From the NCBI GenBank assembly GCA_028288725.1, contig JAQGIC010000065.1, positions 1 through 34,784 on the forward strand: a stretch of 34,784 nucleotides of DNA. Reading direction: 5' to 3'. Below, piece after piece: positions 21,816 to 32,069 of this stretch. Source of the stretch: Rhodospirillales bacterium (GTDB lineage: Bacteria; Pseudomonadota; Alphaproteobacteria; ATCC43930; CGMCC-115725). Both the position numbers and the translations under genes were made by a program. Under the pieces are notes generated by a model. That model saw only the letters and a program-made list of their open reading frames with translations, had not been told where the DNA came from and made no database searches. The first letter of the stretch is position 1; each line of letters opens with the position of its first letter.

Positions 21816-22648
21816 AGCGCGGCGCCCGAGTGACCAGACTAGCGACCCATGGCTTGAGCCTCGCCAGACTGGCCCTCTACCTTGCCGTGACCGCGACCGC
21901 CTTGCCGATTCAAGCGCTGTCGCTCGCCTTGGGCTGGCGCGGCATGGCCCTGCATCTTCCAAGGATCTATCATCGCGCGGTCTGCCGGGTGCTGGGTCTG
22001 CGCATCAAGAAGCGCGGACGGATCTCGACCGCGCGGCCGACCCTCTTCGTATCGAACCATGCGTCCTACATCGATATCGAGGTGCTGGGCGCGCTGATCG
22101 CCGGCTCGTTCGTCGCCAAGAGCGAGGTCAAGGGCTGGCCGGTGTTCGGCGTGCTGGCCCAATTGCAGCGCACGGTGTTCGTCGATCGCCGGGTCCGCAG
22201 TTCGGTCCAGCAGCGCGACAGCCTGGCCGGTCGGCTCCAGGCCGGCGACAGCCTGATCCTGTTTCCCGAGGGCACCAGCAACGACGGCAACCGCCTGCGT
22301 CCGTTCAAGAGCGCCTTGTTCAGCGCGGCCGAAATCCGGGCAAACGACGCGCCGCTGGTGGTGCAGCCGGTGACCGTCGCGTATGTCGGCTTGAACGGCA
22401 CGCCGATCGGGCGCCATATGCGTCCCTATTTCGCCTGGTATGGCGATATGGCGCTCGCCGACCATCTCTGGCATCTGGCGGGGCTCGGTCAGACCGAAAT
22501 CCTGGTCGAGTTCCATGAGCCGGTGACGGTCGAGGCGCTGGGCTCGCGCAAGCGGCTCGCCGAACATTGCGAACGCGTCATCGCCGGCGCGCTCGCGCGC
22601 GCCAACAGCGGCCGGAACGCCGAGACAAATCTCGCCGACGCGGCTTGA
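21812..22648 (+). CDS. plsC: 1-acyl-sn-glycerol-3-phosphate acyltransferase (PlsC-type)
   Basis: A membrane-bound acyltransferase of up to 278 aa that makes phosphatidic acid from lysophosphatidic acid. The catalytic HX4D is NHASYID, the substrate motif FPEGTS is later, and [13 protein letters not shown] and RTVFVDRR are further conserved blocks. The N-terminus has a hydrophobic anchor ([20 protein letters not shown]). The start is uncertain: TTG at 21812 overlaps the fur stop, while GTG at 21830 shortens the protein by six residues; neither has a good ribosome site. Probably co-transcribed with fur and followed by miaB. Confidence 0.87.
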   Translation: MKRGARVTRLATHGLSLARLALYLAVTATALPIQALSLALGWRGMALHLPRIYHRAVCRVLGLRIKKRGRISTARPTLFVSNHASYIDIEVLGALIAGSFVAKSEVKGWPVFGVLAQLQRTVFVDRRVRSSVQQRDSLAGRLQAGDSLILFPEGTSNDGNRLRPFKSALFSAAEIRANDAPLVVQPVTVAYVGLNGTPIGRHMRPYFAWYGDMALADHLWHLAGLGQTEILVEFHEPVTVEALGSRKRLAEHCERVIAGALARANSGRNAETNLADAA

Positions 22649-22676
22649 ATTCGATCGTGATAGGACCCGGGGTCCC

Positions 22677-24049
22677 GTGACCAAGAAGCTCTATATCAAG
22701 ACCTATGGTTGCCAGATGAACGTCTATGATTCGGCCCGCATGGCCGATGTCCTGGCGCCGCTCGGCTATACCCCGTCCGACACGCCCGATGGCGCCGACA
22801 TGATCATCCTCAACACCTGCCATATCCGCGAGAAGGCGGAAGAAAAGGTGTTTTCCGAATTGGGTCGTCTGAAGCCGCTGAAATCGGCCAAGACCGACGG
22901 TGACATGATCATCGCGGTCGCCGGCTGCGTGGCCCAGGCCGAAGGGGCAGAAATCATGCGCCGCGCGCCCTATGTCGATATTGTGCTGGGCCCCCAGACC
23001 TATCATCGCCTGCCGGAAATGGTGGCGCGCGCCGCCCGTTCGGCGTCCGGCCCGGACGGCAAGGGCCGCGGCATCCTGGATACGGATTTCCCGGCCGAGG
23101 CCAAATTCGATTTCCTGCCGGCCGAGAGCGTGGCGCCGGGCGTCTCGGCCTTTCTGTCGATCCAGGAAGGCTGCGACAAGTTCTGCACCTTCTGCGTCGT
23201 GCCCTATACCCGGGGCGCCGAATATTCCCGGCCCGTGGCGGCCGTGCTGGTCGAGGCGCGCCGTCTGGTCGCCGCCGGCGCGCGCGAGCTCAACCTGTTG
23301 GGCCAGAACGTCAACGCCTATCACGGCGAGGCGCCGGACGGCGGTACCTGGGGCCTGGCGCAACTGGCCTATGCGATGACCGAAATTCCGGGCCTGGAGC
23401 GCATCCGCTATACGACCTCGCACCCGCGCGACGTCGACGAGGCGCTGATCCGGGCCCACGGCGACCTGCCGCAATTGATGCCGTTCCTGCATCTGCCGGT
23501 CCAGTCGGGCAGCGATCGGATCCTGGAGGCGATGAACCGCAAGCATACGGCGGCGCATTATCTGAGCCTGATCGACCGGTTCCGCGCGGCCAGGCCCGAC
23601 ATCGTGTTCTCGTCCGATTTCATCGTGGGCTTCCCGGGCGAGCGGGACGAGGATTTCCGGGCGACCATGGCGCTGGTCGAGGAGGTCGGGTTCGTCCAGG
23701 CCTTTTCGTTCCGCTATTCGCCGCGGCCCGGCACGCCGGCCGCCACGATCGAGGACAAGGTGCCGGATGCGGTCGCGCAAGCTCGCCTGCTGGAATTGCA
23801 GGACGTGCTGGAACGCCGGCAACGCGCCTTCTTCGCCGGCATGATCGGGCGGACGCTCGACGTGCTGTTCGAAAAGCCCGGCCGCCACGACGGCCAGTTG
23901 ATCGGCCGCAGCCCCTATCTGCAGGGCGTCCACGCGCTGGCCCATCCGCGCCTGATCGGGACCATTCAACCGGTCCATATCAAGGACGCCACGTTGCAGA
24001 GCCTGGGCGGCGAGCTTGTCCTGGTCGGCACCGACGAAGCGAGCGCCGC

Positions 24050-24053
<4 letters not shown>
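22677..24053 (+). CDS. miaB: tRNA-2-methylthio-N6-dimethylallyladenosine synthase MiaB
   Basis: A 458-aa radical-SAM methylthiotransferase that adds the 2-methylthio group to i6A37 in tRNA. The N-terminal UPF0004 domain holds three Cys for the auxiliary [4Fe-4S] cluster (Cys12 in YGCQMN, Cys48 in NTCHIRE, Cys84 in AGCVAQ). The radical-SAM cluster is GCDKFCTFC (Cys166, 170, 173). GQNVNAY and [10 protein letters not shown] are further family marks, and a C-terminal TRAM domain includes GRSPYLQGV. The start is the GTG at 22677, giving [11 protein letters not shown]; no ATG fits. Its stop overlaps phoH (ATGA). Confidence 0.96.
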
Positions 24054-25074
<1,021 letters not shown>

Positions 25075-25078
<4 letters not shown>

Positions 25079-25620
25079 GCGACACACCCGTCGTCATCCC
25101 CGACGACCTGATCAGTGTCTCGGTCGAGGCGGCGAGTTGGCTGAGCACGCTGCCCCGGACCGAAGTCTGGATCGCCGATCTGGCCCGCCTGACCTTGCAA
25201 GCCGCCTGCCCCGGCATCGGACCGGCCGGAATCGGCATCCTGCTGACCGACGATGCGGCGATCCGCGAACTGAACCGAACCTGGCGCGGCAAGGACAGCC
25301 CGACCAACGTTTTGTCGTTCCCGGCGACGGAAACCGCCGAGGGCGCGCTGCCGAAGCCGGAATTCGAGGGCGTGCCGCTCGAATTAGGCGACATCGCCCT
25401 TGCCTACGAGACGTGCGAGCGCGAATCTCGGACGCAGGGCAAGCGGTTCGCCGACCATGTGGCCCATCTGGTCCTCCATGGCGTGCTGCACCTGCTGGGC
25501 TACGATCATCTGGCGGATGACGAGGCCCAGCGGATGGAAGCGCTGGAGATCCGTATCCTGGCCGGGCTCGGCATTGCCGATCCCTATGAGACAGAGCTGG
25601 CAGGCGCGATCGATGACTGA
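25075..25620 (+). CDS. ybeY: endoribonuclease YbeY
   Basis: A 181-aa zinc-dependent endoribonuclease needed for 16S rRNA 3' maturation and ribosome quality control. The family motif H-x3-H-x5-H is HGVLHLLGYDH (His135, 139, 145). Strands ILLTDDAAIRELNRTWRGKD and SPTNVLSFPA, and LELGDIALAYETC, are also typical. Somewhat longer than E. coli YbeY because of an N-terminal stretch before residue 30. The ATG at 25075 overlaps phoH (ATGA), and its stop overlaps the corC start by 8 bases. Confidence 0.95.
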
Positions 25621-26482
25621 CGCCTCCTATCCCAAGACGCGCGACGGCGAGCAACCGAACCTGTGGGATCGGCTGAAACGCTGGACCGGCGGCACCGCGG
25701 CCGAAAGCGACGATCCCGACGCCGAAGGCACGGCGGCGTTCGACAATCATGAGCGCGCGCTCATTGAGAACGTGCTGAAGCTGCGCGATCTGGCCGCCTG
25801 GGACGTGATGGTGCCGCGCGTCGATATCGTCGGGCTCGACATCAAGACGCCGTTCGCCGAAGTGGTCCAGCTGCTGATCGACGAGGGCCACTCGCGCCTG
25901 CCGGTTTATGAGGAGGACCTCGACCACATTGTCGGCATGGTCCATGTCAAGGACGTGCTCGGCTTCGTGGCATCCGGCAAGACCGCGCCGCTGAGCCGCC
26001 TCTTGCGCAAGGTGCTGTTCGTGGCGCCGTCGTCCCGGGTGCTCGATCTCCTGTCGCAGATGCGCCAGCAGCGGGTGCACATGGCCTTCGTGGTCGACGA
26101 GTTCGGCGGCATCGACGGGCTGATCACCATCGAGGATCTGGTCGAGGAAATCGTCGGCGACATCGAGGACGAACATGACGAGACCGAACCCGCCCATATT
26201 CTGGAGCGCGCGGACGGCAGCCTGATCGTCGACGCCCGCACGCCGATCGAAGAGCTGGAAAAGGCTCTGGAAACCCGCCTGCTGCTGCCGGATGTCGAGG
26301 AAGAGGTCGATACGGCCGGCGGACTGATCTTCATGCTGGCCGGTCATGTGCCGTTGCGCGGCGAGCGGATCGAACATCCGGCAGGCCATGTGTTCGAGGT
26401 GCTGGACGCCGACCAGCGGCGCGTGCGCCGCCTGCGCGTCCGACGCGCGCCCAAGGTGGATCCGGCCGGCGATGACATCTGA
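25613..26482 (+). CDS. corC: CorC/HlyC family CBS-domain protein
   Basis: A 289-aa cytosolic protein with paired CBS domains and a C-terminal CorC_HlyC domain. The CBS part includes [33 protein letters not shown] and [20 protein letters not shown]; the last segment ([20 protein letters not shown]) is the transporter-associated domain. The family is linked to Mg/Co efflux, but in the ybeY-corC-lnt setting the physiological role is not settled. There is no membrane domain, unlike the CorB type. The ATG at 25613 lies inside the end of ybeY. Its end overlaps the lnt frame by up to 11 bases. Confidence 0.94.
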   Translation: MTDASYPKTRDGEQPNLWDRLKRWTGGTAAESDDPDAEGTAAFDNHERALIENVLKLRDLAAWDVMVPRVDIVGLDIKTPFAEVVQLLIDEGHSRLPVYEEDLDHIVGMVHVKDVLGFVASGKTAPLSRLLRKVLFVAPSSRVLDLLSQMRQQRVHMAFVVDEFGGIDGLITIEDLVEEIVGDIEDEHDETEPAHILERADGSLIVDARTPIEELEKALETRLLLPDVEEEVDTAGGLIFMLAGHVPLRGERIEHPAGHVFEVLDADQRRVRRLRVRRAPKVDPAGDDI

Positions 26483-28061
26483 GGAAATGCACGCGAGAAC
26501 CGGCGTCGCCTATGGCGGCGCCTTGCCGCAGCTTGCGCGCCGGATCGGTGCCGCCGAAGGCTGGCGCCGGGCCGGTCTCGCCCTGCTGCTGGGGTTGCTG
26601 GCCGCCGGCGCGATGCCGCCGTTCAATCTGATGCCGCTCCTGTTCCTGGCCTTTCCGGGCCTGGTCTGGCTGATCGACGGGCGCTCCTGGCGCGGCGCCT
26701 TCGTCGACGGCTTCGTCTGGGGCATGGGCTTCTACGTGCCCAGCCTCTATTGGACGAGCGAGGCGATGTTCGTCGATATCGCCCAGTTCTGGTGGATGGT
26801 CCCGATCGCCCTCCTCGGCCTGCCGGCTCTCATGGCGTTGTTCAACGGGGCCGCGACCGCGGTCGCGAACCGGATCGCGGCGCCCGGCATCGGGCGCATC
26901 CTGGCCCTGGCCGTGGTCTGGGGCGTGTTCGAATGGTTGCGCGGCCATCTGCTGACGGGCTTTCCCTGGGTTCTGATCGGCTATACCTGGTCCGGCACTG
27001 CCGCTCCGCTGCTGGCGGGGCTGCAATCGGTCTCGCTGGTCGGCATCTATGGCGTCAGCCTGCTGACCGTGCTGGTCGCGGCCCTGCCGGCCCGCCTCGG
27101 CGATGCCGGTCGACCGATCCTGGCGCCGGCGCTGGGCCTGGCCGGCCTCGCCGTCATGCTGCTGTGGGGCGCGCTGCGCCTGTCCGACGGACCGGACCCG
27201 CTGGTCGCCGGCGTTACCTTGCGGCTGGTGCAGCCGGCGTTCGAGCAGATGGCGGTCTCGACCCGGGATCTCGAATTGCGGCGCTTCTACCATCTGCTGG
27301 ATCTCGCCCGCAGCCCCGGCGCCGACAAGGTCACGGCGCAGATCTGGCCGGAGGGCGCGGTCGGCTTCCCGCTCAACCTCGACGCCAACGCCCGGGCCGC
27401 CATCGCCGAAGTCGTGCCGAAGGACGGCGTGATCGTCACCGGTACGATCCGCGAGCAGCCGGGCGCAGGCGACGATTTCAAGGCCTGGAACAATATCTCG
27501 GCGATCGACGGCACCGGCAGACTAGTGTCGAGCTACGACAAATTCCACCTGGTGCCGTTCGGCGAATATGTCCCGCTGCATAAATATCTGCAGTTCAATC
27601 AGATCGTCGCGCGCCGCTTCGATTTCTCGACCGGGCCGGGTCCCTCGACCATCGCGCTGGGTCCCCTGCCGCCGGCCGGCCCGATCATCTGCTACGAGGC
27701 GATCTTTCCGCATGACGTGATCGACGAGGCGCATCGCCCGGCCTGGATCCTGAACGTGACCAATGATGCCTGGTTCGGGACGTCGACCGGCCCATATCAG
27801 CATTTCGCCATCGCCCGCACCCGTGCGGTCGAGGAAGGCCTGCCGCTCGTGCGGGCGGCCAATACCGGCATTTCCGGCGTGGTCGATGGCCATGGCCGGG
27901 TCCTGAACAGTCTGGGCCTGGGCGAGGCCGGCGTGCTCGACGTACCGCTGCCGGCGGGATTGCCCAGCGCCACGCCCTATGGCCGCTGGGGCGACCTGCT
28001 TTTCCTCGTGCTTATATTTGTCACAGGTGGGATCGCCATGGCCCTGGCGCGTCGCCGTTAA
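26472..28061 (+). CDS. lnt: apolipoprotein N-acyltransferase
   Basis: A 529-aa inner-membrane enzyme that adds the third acyl chain to lipoproteins. It has about six N-terminal membrane helices (from GLALLLGLLAAGAMPPFNLM), then a periplasmic nitrilase domain with the Glu-Lys-Cys triad: Glu294 in WPEGAVGFP, Lys357 in YDKFHLVPFGEYVP and Cys407 in IICYEAIFP. One more helix ends the protein. The start may be ATG 26472 or ATG 26487; the latter has TGAGGAA just before it, so the protein may be five residues shorter. Its presence is relevant to the predicted lipoproteins encoded at 1106 and 6707-9076. Confidence 0.95.
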   Translation: MTSEEMHARTGVAYGGALPQLARRIGAAEGWRRAGLALLLGLLAAGAMPPFNLMPLLFLAFPGLVWLIDGRSWRGAFVDGFVWGMGFYVPSLYWTSEAMFVDIAQFWWMVPIALLGLPALMALFNGAATAVANRIAAPGIGRILALAVVWGVFEWLRGHLLTGFPWVLIGYTWSGTAAPLLAGLQSVSLVGIYGVSLLTVLVAALPARLGDAGRPILAPALGLAGLAVMLLWGALRLSDGPDPLVAGVTLRLVQPAFEQMAVSTRDLELRRFYHLLDLARSPGADKVTAQIWPEGAVGFPLNLDANARAAIAEVVPKDGVIVTGTIREQPGAGDDFKAWNNISAIDGTGRLVSSYDKFHLVPFGEYVPLHKYLQFNQIVARRFDFSTGPGPSTIALGPLPPAGPIICYEAIFPHDVIDEAHRPAWILNVTNDAWFGTSTGPYQHFAIARTRAVEEGLPLVRAANTGISGVVDGHGRVLNSLGLGEAGVLDVPLPAGLPSATPYGRWGDLLFLVLIFVTGGIAMALARRR

Positions 28062-28157
28062 TCCGGGCAAACCCAAGGAACCGAACAACGGGCGATACGT
28101 TGAAAAAGATCGATGCGTGCTTACGCGTCCTCTTTGTCAGCGTCAGGTTGTCGGTTC

Positions 28158-28655
28158 ATGGCTCAGAATCTATCAGGTGCCCCGCCGCGCAAAGCTCCCG
28201 TCCGCCGTCGCCCGAAACTCGATCGGCCGAATCCGATCGATGTGCATGTCGGCGCGCGGGTCCGGCTCCGACGCACGCTGCTGGGATTGTCGCAGGAAAA
28301 GCTGGGCGAGGCGATCGGCCTGACCTTTCAGCAGGTGCAGAAATACGAGCGCGGCGCCAACCGGATCGGGGCATCGCGCCTGTGGGAATTGTCCGGCGTG
28401 CTGGACGTGCCGGTGCAGTTCTTCTTCGGCGAGATGAGCCAGGATACGGTCGCCGCCATGCGTCAGATCCAGCAGAGTCACGGTCTGGTCCTACCGCCGG
28501 CCGCCGCGTTCGAGGCCGAGCCGATGGCGCGGCGTGAAACGCTGGAACTGGTTCGCGCCTATTACAGAATCTCGGACTCGGCGGTGCGTCGCCGCCTGTT
28601 CGAACTGGCCAAATCCCTCGCCCCTGCCGATGAGGAAGAAAGCGGGCACAACTGA
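28158..28655 (+). CDS. XRE-family HTH transcriptional regulator
   Basis: A 165-aa DNA-binding protein. After a Pro/Arg-rich N-terminus comes a cro/C1-type HTH domain (about 28-85): NPIDVHVGARVRLRRTLLGL, SQEKLGEAIGLTFQQVQKYE and RGANRIGASRLWELSGVLDV. The C-terminal helices (RRETLELVRAYYRISDSAVR) may be for dimerisation. An almost identical arrangement, an XRE gene just before metK, is common in alphaproteobacteria. The ATG at 28158 is preferred; an in-frame ATG at 28113 would add 15 residues. Its stop is 158 bases before the metK start, and its target is unknown. Confidence 0.88.
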   Translation: MAQNLSGAPPRKAPVRRRPKLDRPNPIDVHVGARVRLRRTLLGLSQEKLGEAIGLTFQQVQKYERGANRIGASRLWELSGVLDVPVQFFFGEMSQDTVAAMRQIQQSHGLVLPPAAAFEAEPMARRETLELVRAYYRISDSAVRRRLFELAKSLAPADEEESGHN

Positions 28656-28813
28656 GCCCCGCACGGTGTTTCGCACCAAAACGCTTGACGGACCCCGAGC
28701 GGGTCTCGCAAGAAGAGCGGCCGCCAACGTGATTGGCGACTTGGGCCGTCGTGCGCCCACCGGTCGGCAAGGGGCCGACGTCAGGAAAAGCCGTCATCTA
28801 TGAGAGGTTGACC
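28656..28813 (+). other. structured leader of metK
   Basis: Intergenic stretch with several small stems: GACCC/GGGTC, GCCAA/TTGGC and GTCGGC AAGGG GCCGAC, the last at about 28763-28779. It also contains a three-codon frame ATG AGA GGT TGA (28800-28811) ending two bases before the metK TTG. Neither the sequence nor the layout matches the SAM-II or SAM/SAH riboswitch cores I remember. A regulatory leader or an ordinary gap are both possible. Confidence 0.35.
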
Positions 28814-29986
28814 TTGGTCAAGACCGACTACGTTTTCACCAGCGAATCCGTTTCCGAAGGCCATCCGGACAAGGTTTGCGATCGGATCTCCGATTCGATC
28901 GTCGACCTGTATCTGGGCGCCGACCCGCAGGCGCGCATTGCCGTCGAGACCCTGGCCACGACCAATCGGGTCGTCCTGGCCGGCGAAGTCCGCGGTCCCG
29001 CCTCGGTCACCTCGGAACGCCTGATCGAGACCGCCCGGCAGGCGATCAAGGACATCGGCTACGAGCAGGCCGGCTTCCACTGGAAGCACGCGTCGATCGA
29101 ATGCCATGTCCATGAGCAGTCGGCCGACATCGCCGTCGGCGTCGACGCCGCGGGCAACAAGGACGAAGGCGCCGGCGACCAGGGCATCATGTTCGGCTAT
29201 GCCGTGCGCGAGACCGAAGAGCTGATGCCGGCGCCGATCTATTACGCGCACAACATCCTGCATTCGATGGCGACCGCGCGCCACAAGGACGGTCAGTCCT
29301 CGCCGCTGGGGCCCGATGCCAAGAGCCAGGTGTCGCTGCAGTACCGCAACGGCAAGCCGGTCGGCGCCACGTCGATCGTGGTCTCGACCCAGCATGCCGA
29401 GGGCATCGACGTCGCTGAAGTGCGCGAGATCGTCCGCCCGCACGTGATGGCATCCCTGCCGGAAGGCTGGATGTGCCCGGAGGACAAGTTCTACGTCAAC
29501 CCGACCGGCCGCTTCGTTATCGGCGGTCCGGACGGCGACGCCGGCGTCACCGGCCGCAAGATCATCGTCGACACCTACGGCGGTGCGGCCCCGCACGGCG
29601 GCGGCGCCTTCTCCGGCAAGGACCCGACCAAGGTGGATCGCTCGGCCGCCTATGCCGCGCGCTATCTGGCCAAGAACGTGGTCGGCGCCGGCTTGGCCGA
29701 CCGCTGCACCATCCAGCTCAGCTACGCGATCGGCGTGTCGCACCCGCTGTCGGTCTATATCGACACCGCCGGCACCGGCACGGTCGACGAGGAGAAGCTC
29801 AGCCGGATCCTTCAGGAGCTGGTCAACCTGACCCCGCGCGGCATCCGGACCCACCTGGGTCTGAACAAGCCGATCTATACCCGCACGTCGAGCTACGGCC
29901 ATTTCGGCCGCAAGCCCGAGGCCGATGGCGGCTTCTCCTGGGAGAAGCTCGACCTGGTCGACGAGCTGAAGCGCGTCTTCGGCTAA
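28814..29986 (+). CDS. metK: S-adenosylmethionine synthetase
   Basis: A 390-aa enzyme making S-adenosylmethionine from methionine and ATP. Landmarks are [19 protein letters not shown] (ATP site His), [14 protein letters not shown] (methionine loop), [20 protein letters not shown] and the phosphate loop [16 protein letters not shown]. Length is normal. The start codon is probably TTG at 28814, seven bases after GAGAGG (28802-28807); a TTG at 28808 would be too close to it, and the frame is open upstream without an ATG. The trmB start follows two bases after the stop, and SAM is the substrate of both TrmB and MiaB. Confidence 0.96.
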   Translation: MVKTDYVFTSESVSEGHPDKVCDRISDSIVDLYLGADPQARIAVETLATTNRVVLAGEVRGPASVTSERLIETARQAIKDIGYEQAGFHWKHASIECHVHEQSADIAVGVDAAGNKDEGAGDQGIMFGYAVRETEELMPAPIYYAHNILHSMATARHKDGQSSPLGPDAKSQVSLQYRNGKPVGATSIVVSTQHAEGIDVAEVREIVRPHVMASLPEGWMCPEDKFYVNPTGRFVIGGPDGDAGVTGRKIIVDTYGGAAPHGGGAFSGKDPTKVDRSAAYAARYLAKNVVGAGLADRCTIQLSYAIGVSHPLSVYIDTAGTGTVDEEKLSRILQELVNLTPRGIRTHLGLNKPIYTRTSSYGHFGRKPEADGGFSWEKLDLVDELKRVFG

Positions 29987-29988
29987 GC

Positions 29989-30696
29989 ATGAACGAGACG
30001 GAAGCGACGGTTCCCCGTCGCGACCGTCTGCATGGGCGGCGCCGCGGCCACAAGCTGCGCGCCAACCAGCAGCGCCTGCTCGATGAGGCGTTGCCCAGCC
30101 TGAAGCTCCCGCTCGACGAGCTTGCGGCCAAGGGCCCGGGCGGCATCTTTCCGGTGCCGCCCCGAGCCGTCTGGCTCGAGATCGGCTTCGGCGGCGGCGA
30201 GCATCTGGCGGCGCAGGCGGAACGGAACCCCGATATCGGCCTGATCGGCTGCGAAGTGTTCGAGAACGGCATCGTCACGATGCTGGGCCATGTCACGCGC
30301 ACCGGCAGCACGAACATCCGCGTCGTGACCGAAGACGCGCGTCAGGTGCTCGACATCCTGCCGCCGGGTTCGCTCGACCGGGTGTTCATCCTGTTCCCCG
30401 ATCCCTGGCGCAAGGTGCGGCACCACAAGCGCCGCCTGGTCTCGACCGAAACGCTCGACCGGCTGGCCGATCTGATGGCCGACGGGGCGGAGCTCAGGCT
30501 CGGCACCGATCATGTCGACTATCTGCGCTGGATGCTGGCCCGGACCCTGGTGCATCCGGCATTCGAATGGCTGGCGCGCGGCCCCGCCGACTGGCGTGAA
30601 CGCCCGGAAGACTGGCCGCAGACCCGCTACGAGGCCAAGGCGATCACGCAGGGGCGCAAGCCCGCGTTTCTGCGGTTCAGGCGCCTGCCCCGGTAA
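29989..30696 (+). CDS. trmB: tRNA (guanine-N7-)-methyltransferase
   Basis: A 235-aa SAM-dependent enzyme that forms m7G46 in tRNA. The SAM-binding motif is WLEIGFGGGEH, and the active-site region is FILFPDPWRKVRHHKRRLVS, both diagnostic. ELRLGTDHVDYLRWML is the later catalytic Asp region, and the C-terminus ETRYEAKA-like sequence (TRYEAKAITQGRKP) is family-typical. The N-terminus is basic. It starts two bases after the metK stop, so the two are coupled. It is followed by the paired palindrome at 30714-30832. Confidence 0.95.
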   Translation: MNETEATVPRRDRLHGRRRGHKLRANQQRLLDEALPSLKLPLDELAAKGPGGIFPVPPRAVWLEIGFGGGEHLAAQAERNPDIGLIGCEVFENGIVTMLGHVTRTGSTNIRVVTEDARQVLDILPPGSLDRVFILFPDPWRKVRHHKRRLVSTETLDRLADLMADGAELRLGTDHVDYLRWMLARTLVHPAFEWLARGPADWRERPEDWPQTRYEAKAITQGRKPAFLRFRRLPR

Positions 30697-30713
30697 CAAA
30701 CTCAAAAACAGCC

Positions 30714-30832
30714 GTCACCCGCGGCCTTGACCCGGGGCCCACGCGGCAGTTGCAGGACGCCGCCATTCGGCGTGATCTCTATGACCTGATCGGCTGAGAC
30801 GCGTGGCCCCCCGGGTCAAGCGCGGGGGTGAC
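30714..30832. repeat. paired palindromic repeat, partly coding
   Basis: Inverted arms of about 32 bp: 30714-30745 (GTCACCCGCGGCCTTGACCC and onward) and 30800-30832 (reading out to CGCGGGGGTGAC), mismatched at a few positions, with a 54-base centre. It fills the end of trmB to the NUDIX gene. The right arm lies inside the NUDIX reading frame. It differs from the elements at 4432 and 13203 but shares the CCGGGTCAAG core with 10504-10533. Confidence 0.8.
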
Positions 30833-31240
30833 GAGATGAGAGGGATCGATCAACGACTCCAGCGCCATCCGCGTCGCCGCCGTCAGCGGACCCGGCAACG
30901 CGTCGAGCCGGAACCAGCCGAAGCCCGCGTGCTTGTCCGGCTCCATCACCCTCGGCTCCCCCTCGTAGGCATCGACCAGATAGACCGGGGCCAGCCAGTG
31001 CGTGCCTGCCGCAGAATCGATCTGGTCGCACAGGCACAGAAGCCGCACGGGATCGATGACGATACCCAGTTCCTCCCGCACCTCGCGCGCGACCGCCGTC
31101 GTGACCGGTTCCAGCCATTCGACCTTGCCGCCGGGCAGCCCCCAATGGAGCGCCTCGGGCGCATGCCGGCGCTGAATCAGCAGAATCCGGCCATCGATGA
31201 CGATGGCGGCACCGCAGCCCAGTCTAGGTTCCCGTTCCAT
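30779..31240 (-). CDS. NUDIX hydrolase
   Basis: A 153-aa NUDIX enzyme that hydrolyses a nucleoside diphosphate derivative; substrate unknown, possibly a damaged or surplus nucleotide. The NUDIX box is complete: GKVEWLEPVTTAVAREVREE then LG, with Mg-binding glutamates. Before it, AAIVIDGRILLIQRRHAPE; after it, GTHWLAPVYLVDAYEGEPRV. The last 15 or so residues (VTPALDPGGHASQPIRS) are encoded by the right arm of the repeat at 30714-30832, so the original end may have been earlier. The start ATG is at 31238-31240, and it is divergent from rimP. Confidence 0.88.
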   Translation of the reverse strand: MEREPRLGCGAAIVIDGRILLIQRRHAPEALHWGLPGGKVEWLEPVTTAVAREVREELGIVIDPVRLLCLCDQIDSAAGTHWLAPVYLVDAYEGEPRVMEPDKHAGFGWFRLDALPGPLTAATRMALESLIDPSHLVTPALDPGGHASQPIRS

Positions 31241-31394
31241 GAAGCGATCCTGACATCCGAGCCGGCTTTGGGAAATGCCCAGCGCCGCGCGCGTCTGATC
31301 CGCGCCGTCCGCGCCACAAGTTTGCTTGCAGTCCGATCGCATCCGACTATTATGCGGCGCTGCTAATCCGATCGTCGGTTGGTTAGCTCGATCG

Positions 31395-31416
31395 GTGGGC
31401 CTGCGGGCCCACTTTT
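31395..31416 (+). terminator. hairpin with T-run in the rimP leader (possible attenuator)
   Basis: GTGGGCC (31395-31401) pairs with GGCCCAC (31406-31412) around TGCG, followed by TTTT (31413-31416) and more T-rich DNA to about 31435. It lies 70 bases before the rimP start and after the divergent NUDIX start, so it can only act on transcripts heading into rimP-nusA-infB. It is therefore a candidate attenuator; I recall similar hairpins before rimP in other alphaproteobacteria. Confidence 0.55.
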
Positions 31417-31485
31417 CATTTCTGCTTTTTATTTTCGCCTTGGGCGGTGGGGCCGCTCCCGTCGCCATACCGGAAAGGGTCGTTG

Positions 31486-32013
31486 TTGAAGGAAGTCGAG
31501 ATCATCGAGCGCATGATCGCGCCGCCGCTGGAGAGCATGGGCTTTCGCCTGGTGCGCGTCAGCTTAGGTGGTGGCAGTCGGCCGGTCCTGCAGATCATGG
31601 CGGAGCCGTCGAACGGCTCGAGCATGAATGTGGAGCATTGCGCCGATATCAGCCGCGCCGTCTCGGCCCTGCTCGACGTCGAAGACCCGATCAAGCTGGC
31701 CTACACGCTGGAAGTGACCTCGCCCGGCATCGATCGCCCGCTGATCAGCCGCGAGGACTTCAAGAAATACGCCGGGTTCGACGTGAAGTTCGAGAGCGAG
31801 CGCCTGATCGACGGGCGCAAGCGCTTCAGGGGCATCCTCGGCGGCATCGACGACCAGGATCGCGTGACCCTGACCGATGACAAGGTTGCCGTGGCCGTGC
31901 CCTTCATCGAGATCCGCAAGGCCAAGCTGCTCCTGACCGACGCCCTGTTGAAGGCCTTCGCCCCCAAAGATCCGCTGCTGGGCGACGAGCCCGACGAAGA
32001 ACCCGCCGCCTGA
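31486..32013 (+). CDS. rimP: ribosome maturation factor RimP
   Basis: A 175-aa factor for 30S subunit assembly. The N-terminal domain shows MIAPPLESMGFRLVRVSLGG and EHCADISRAVSALLDVED; the junction LEVTSPGIDRPLISREDF is diagnostic; the C-terminal SH3-like domain follows. The C-terminal tail is acidic. The start is TTG, either 31486 or the TTG just before it at 31483, with AAAGGG at about 31474-31479; no ATG is possible near the conserved N-terminus. First gene of the rimP-nusA-ylxR-infB operon, behind a hairpin leader. Confidence 0.93.
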   Translation: MKEVEIIERMIAPPLESMGFRLVRVSLGGGSRPVLQIMAEPSNGSSMNVEHCADISRAVSALLDVEDPIKLAYTLEVTSPGIDRPLISREDFKKYAGFDVKFESERLIDGRKRFRGILGGIDDQDRVTLTDDKVAVAVPFIEIRKAKLLLTDALLKAFAPKDPLLGDEPDEEPAA

Positions 32014-32069
32014 TACCGTACGAGCCGGGCCCAAATGCCCTCGCTGACAGAAGTTATGTGAGACCGATC

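Noticed and set aside
28656-28813. SAM-II or SAM/SAH riboswitch before metK
   Set aside because: I could not find the conserved core sequences I remember for either class; recorded only as a structured leader.
31241-31485. tRNA gene upstream of rimP
   Set aside because: Checked because some bacteria have a tRNA here; I could not form a cloverleaf with a T-loop GTTCRA motif.
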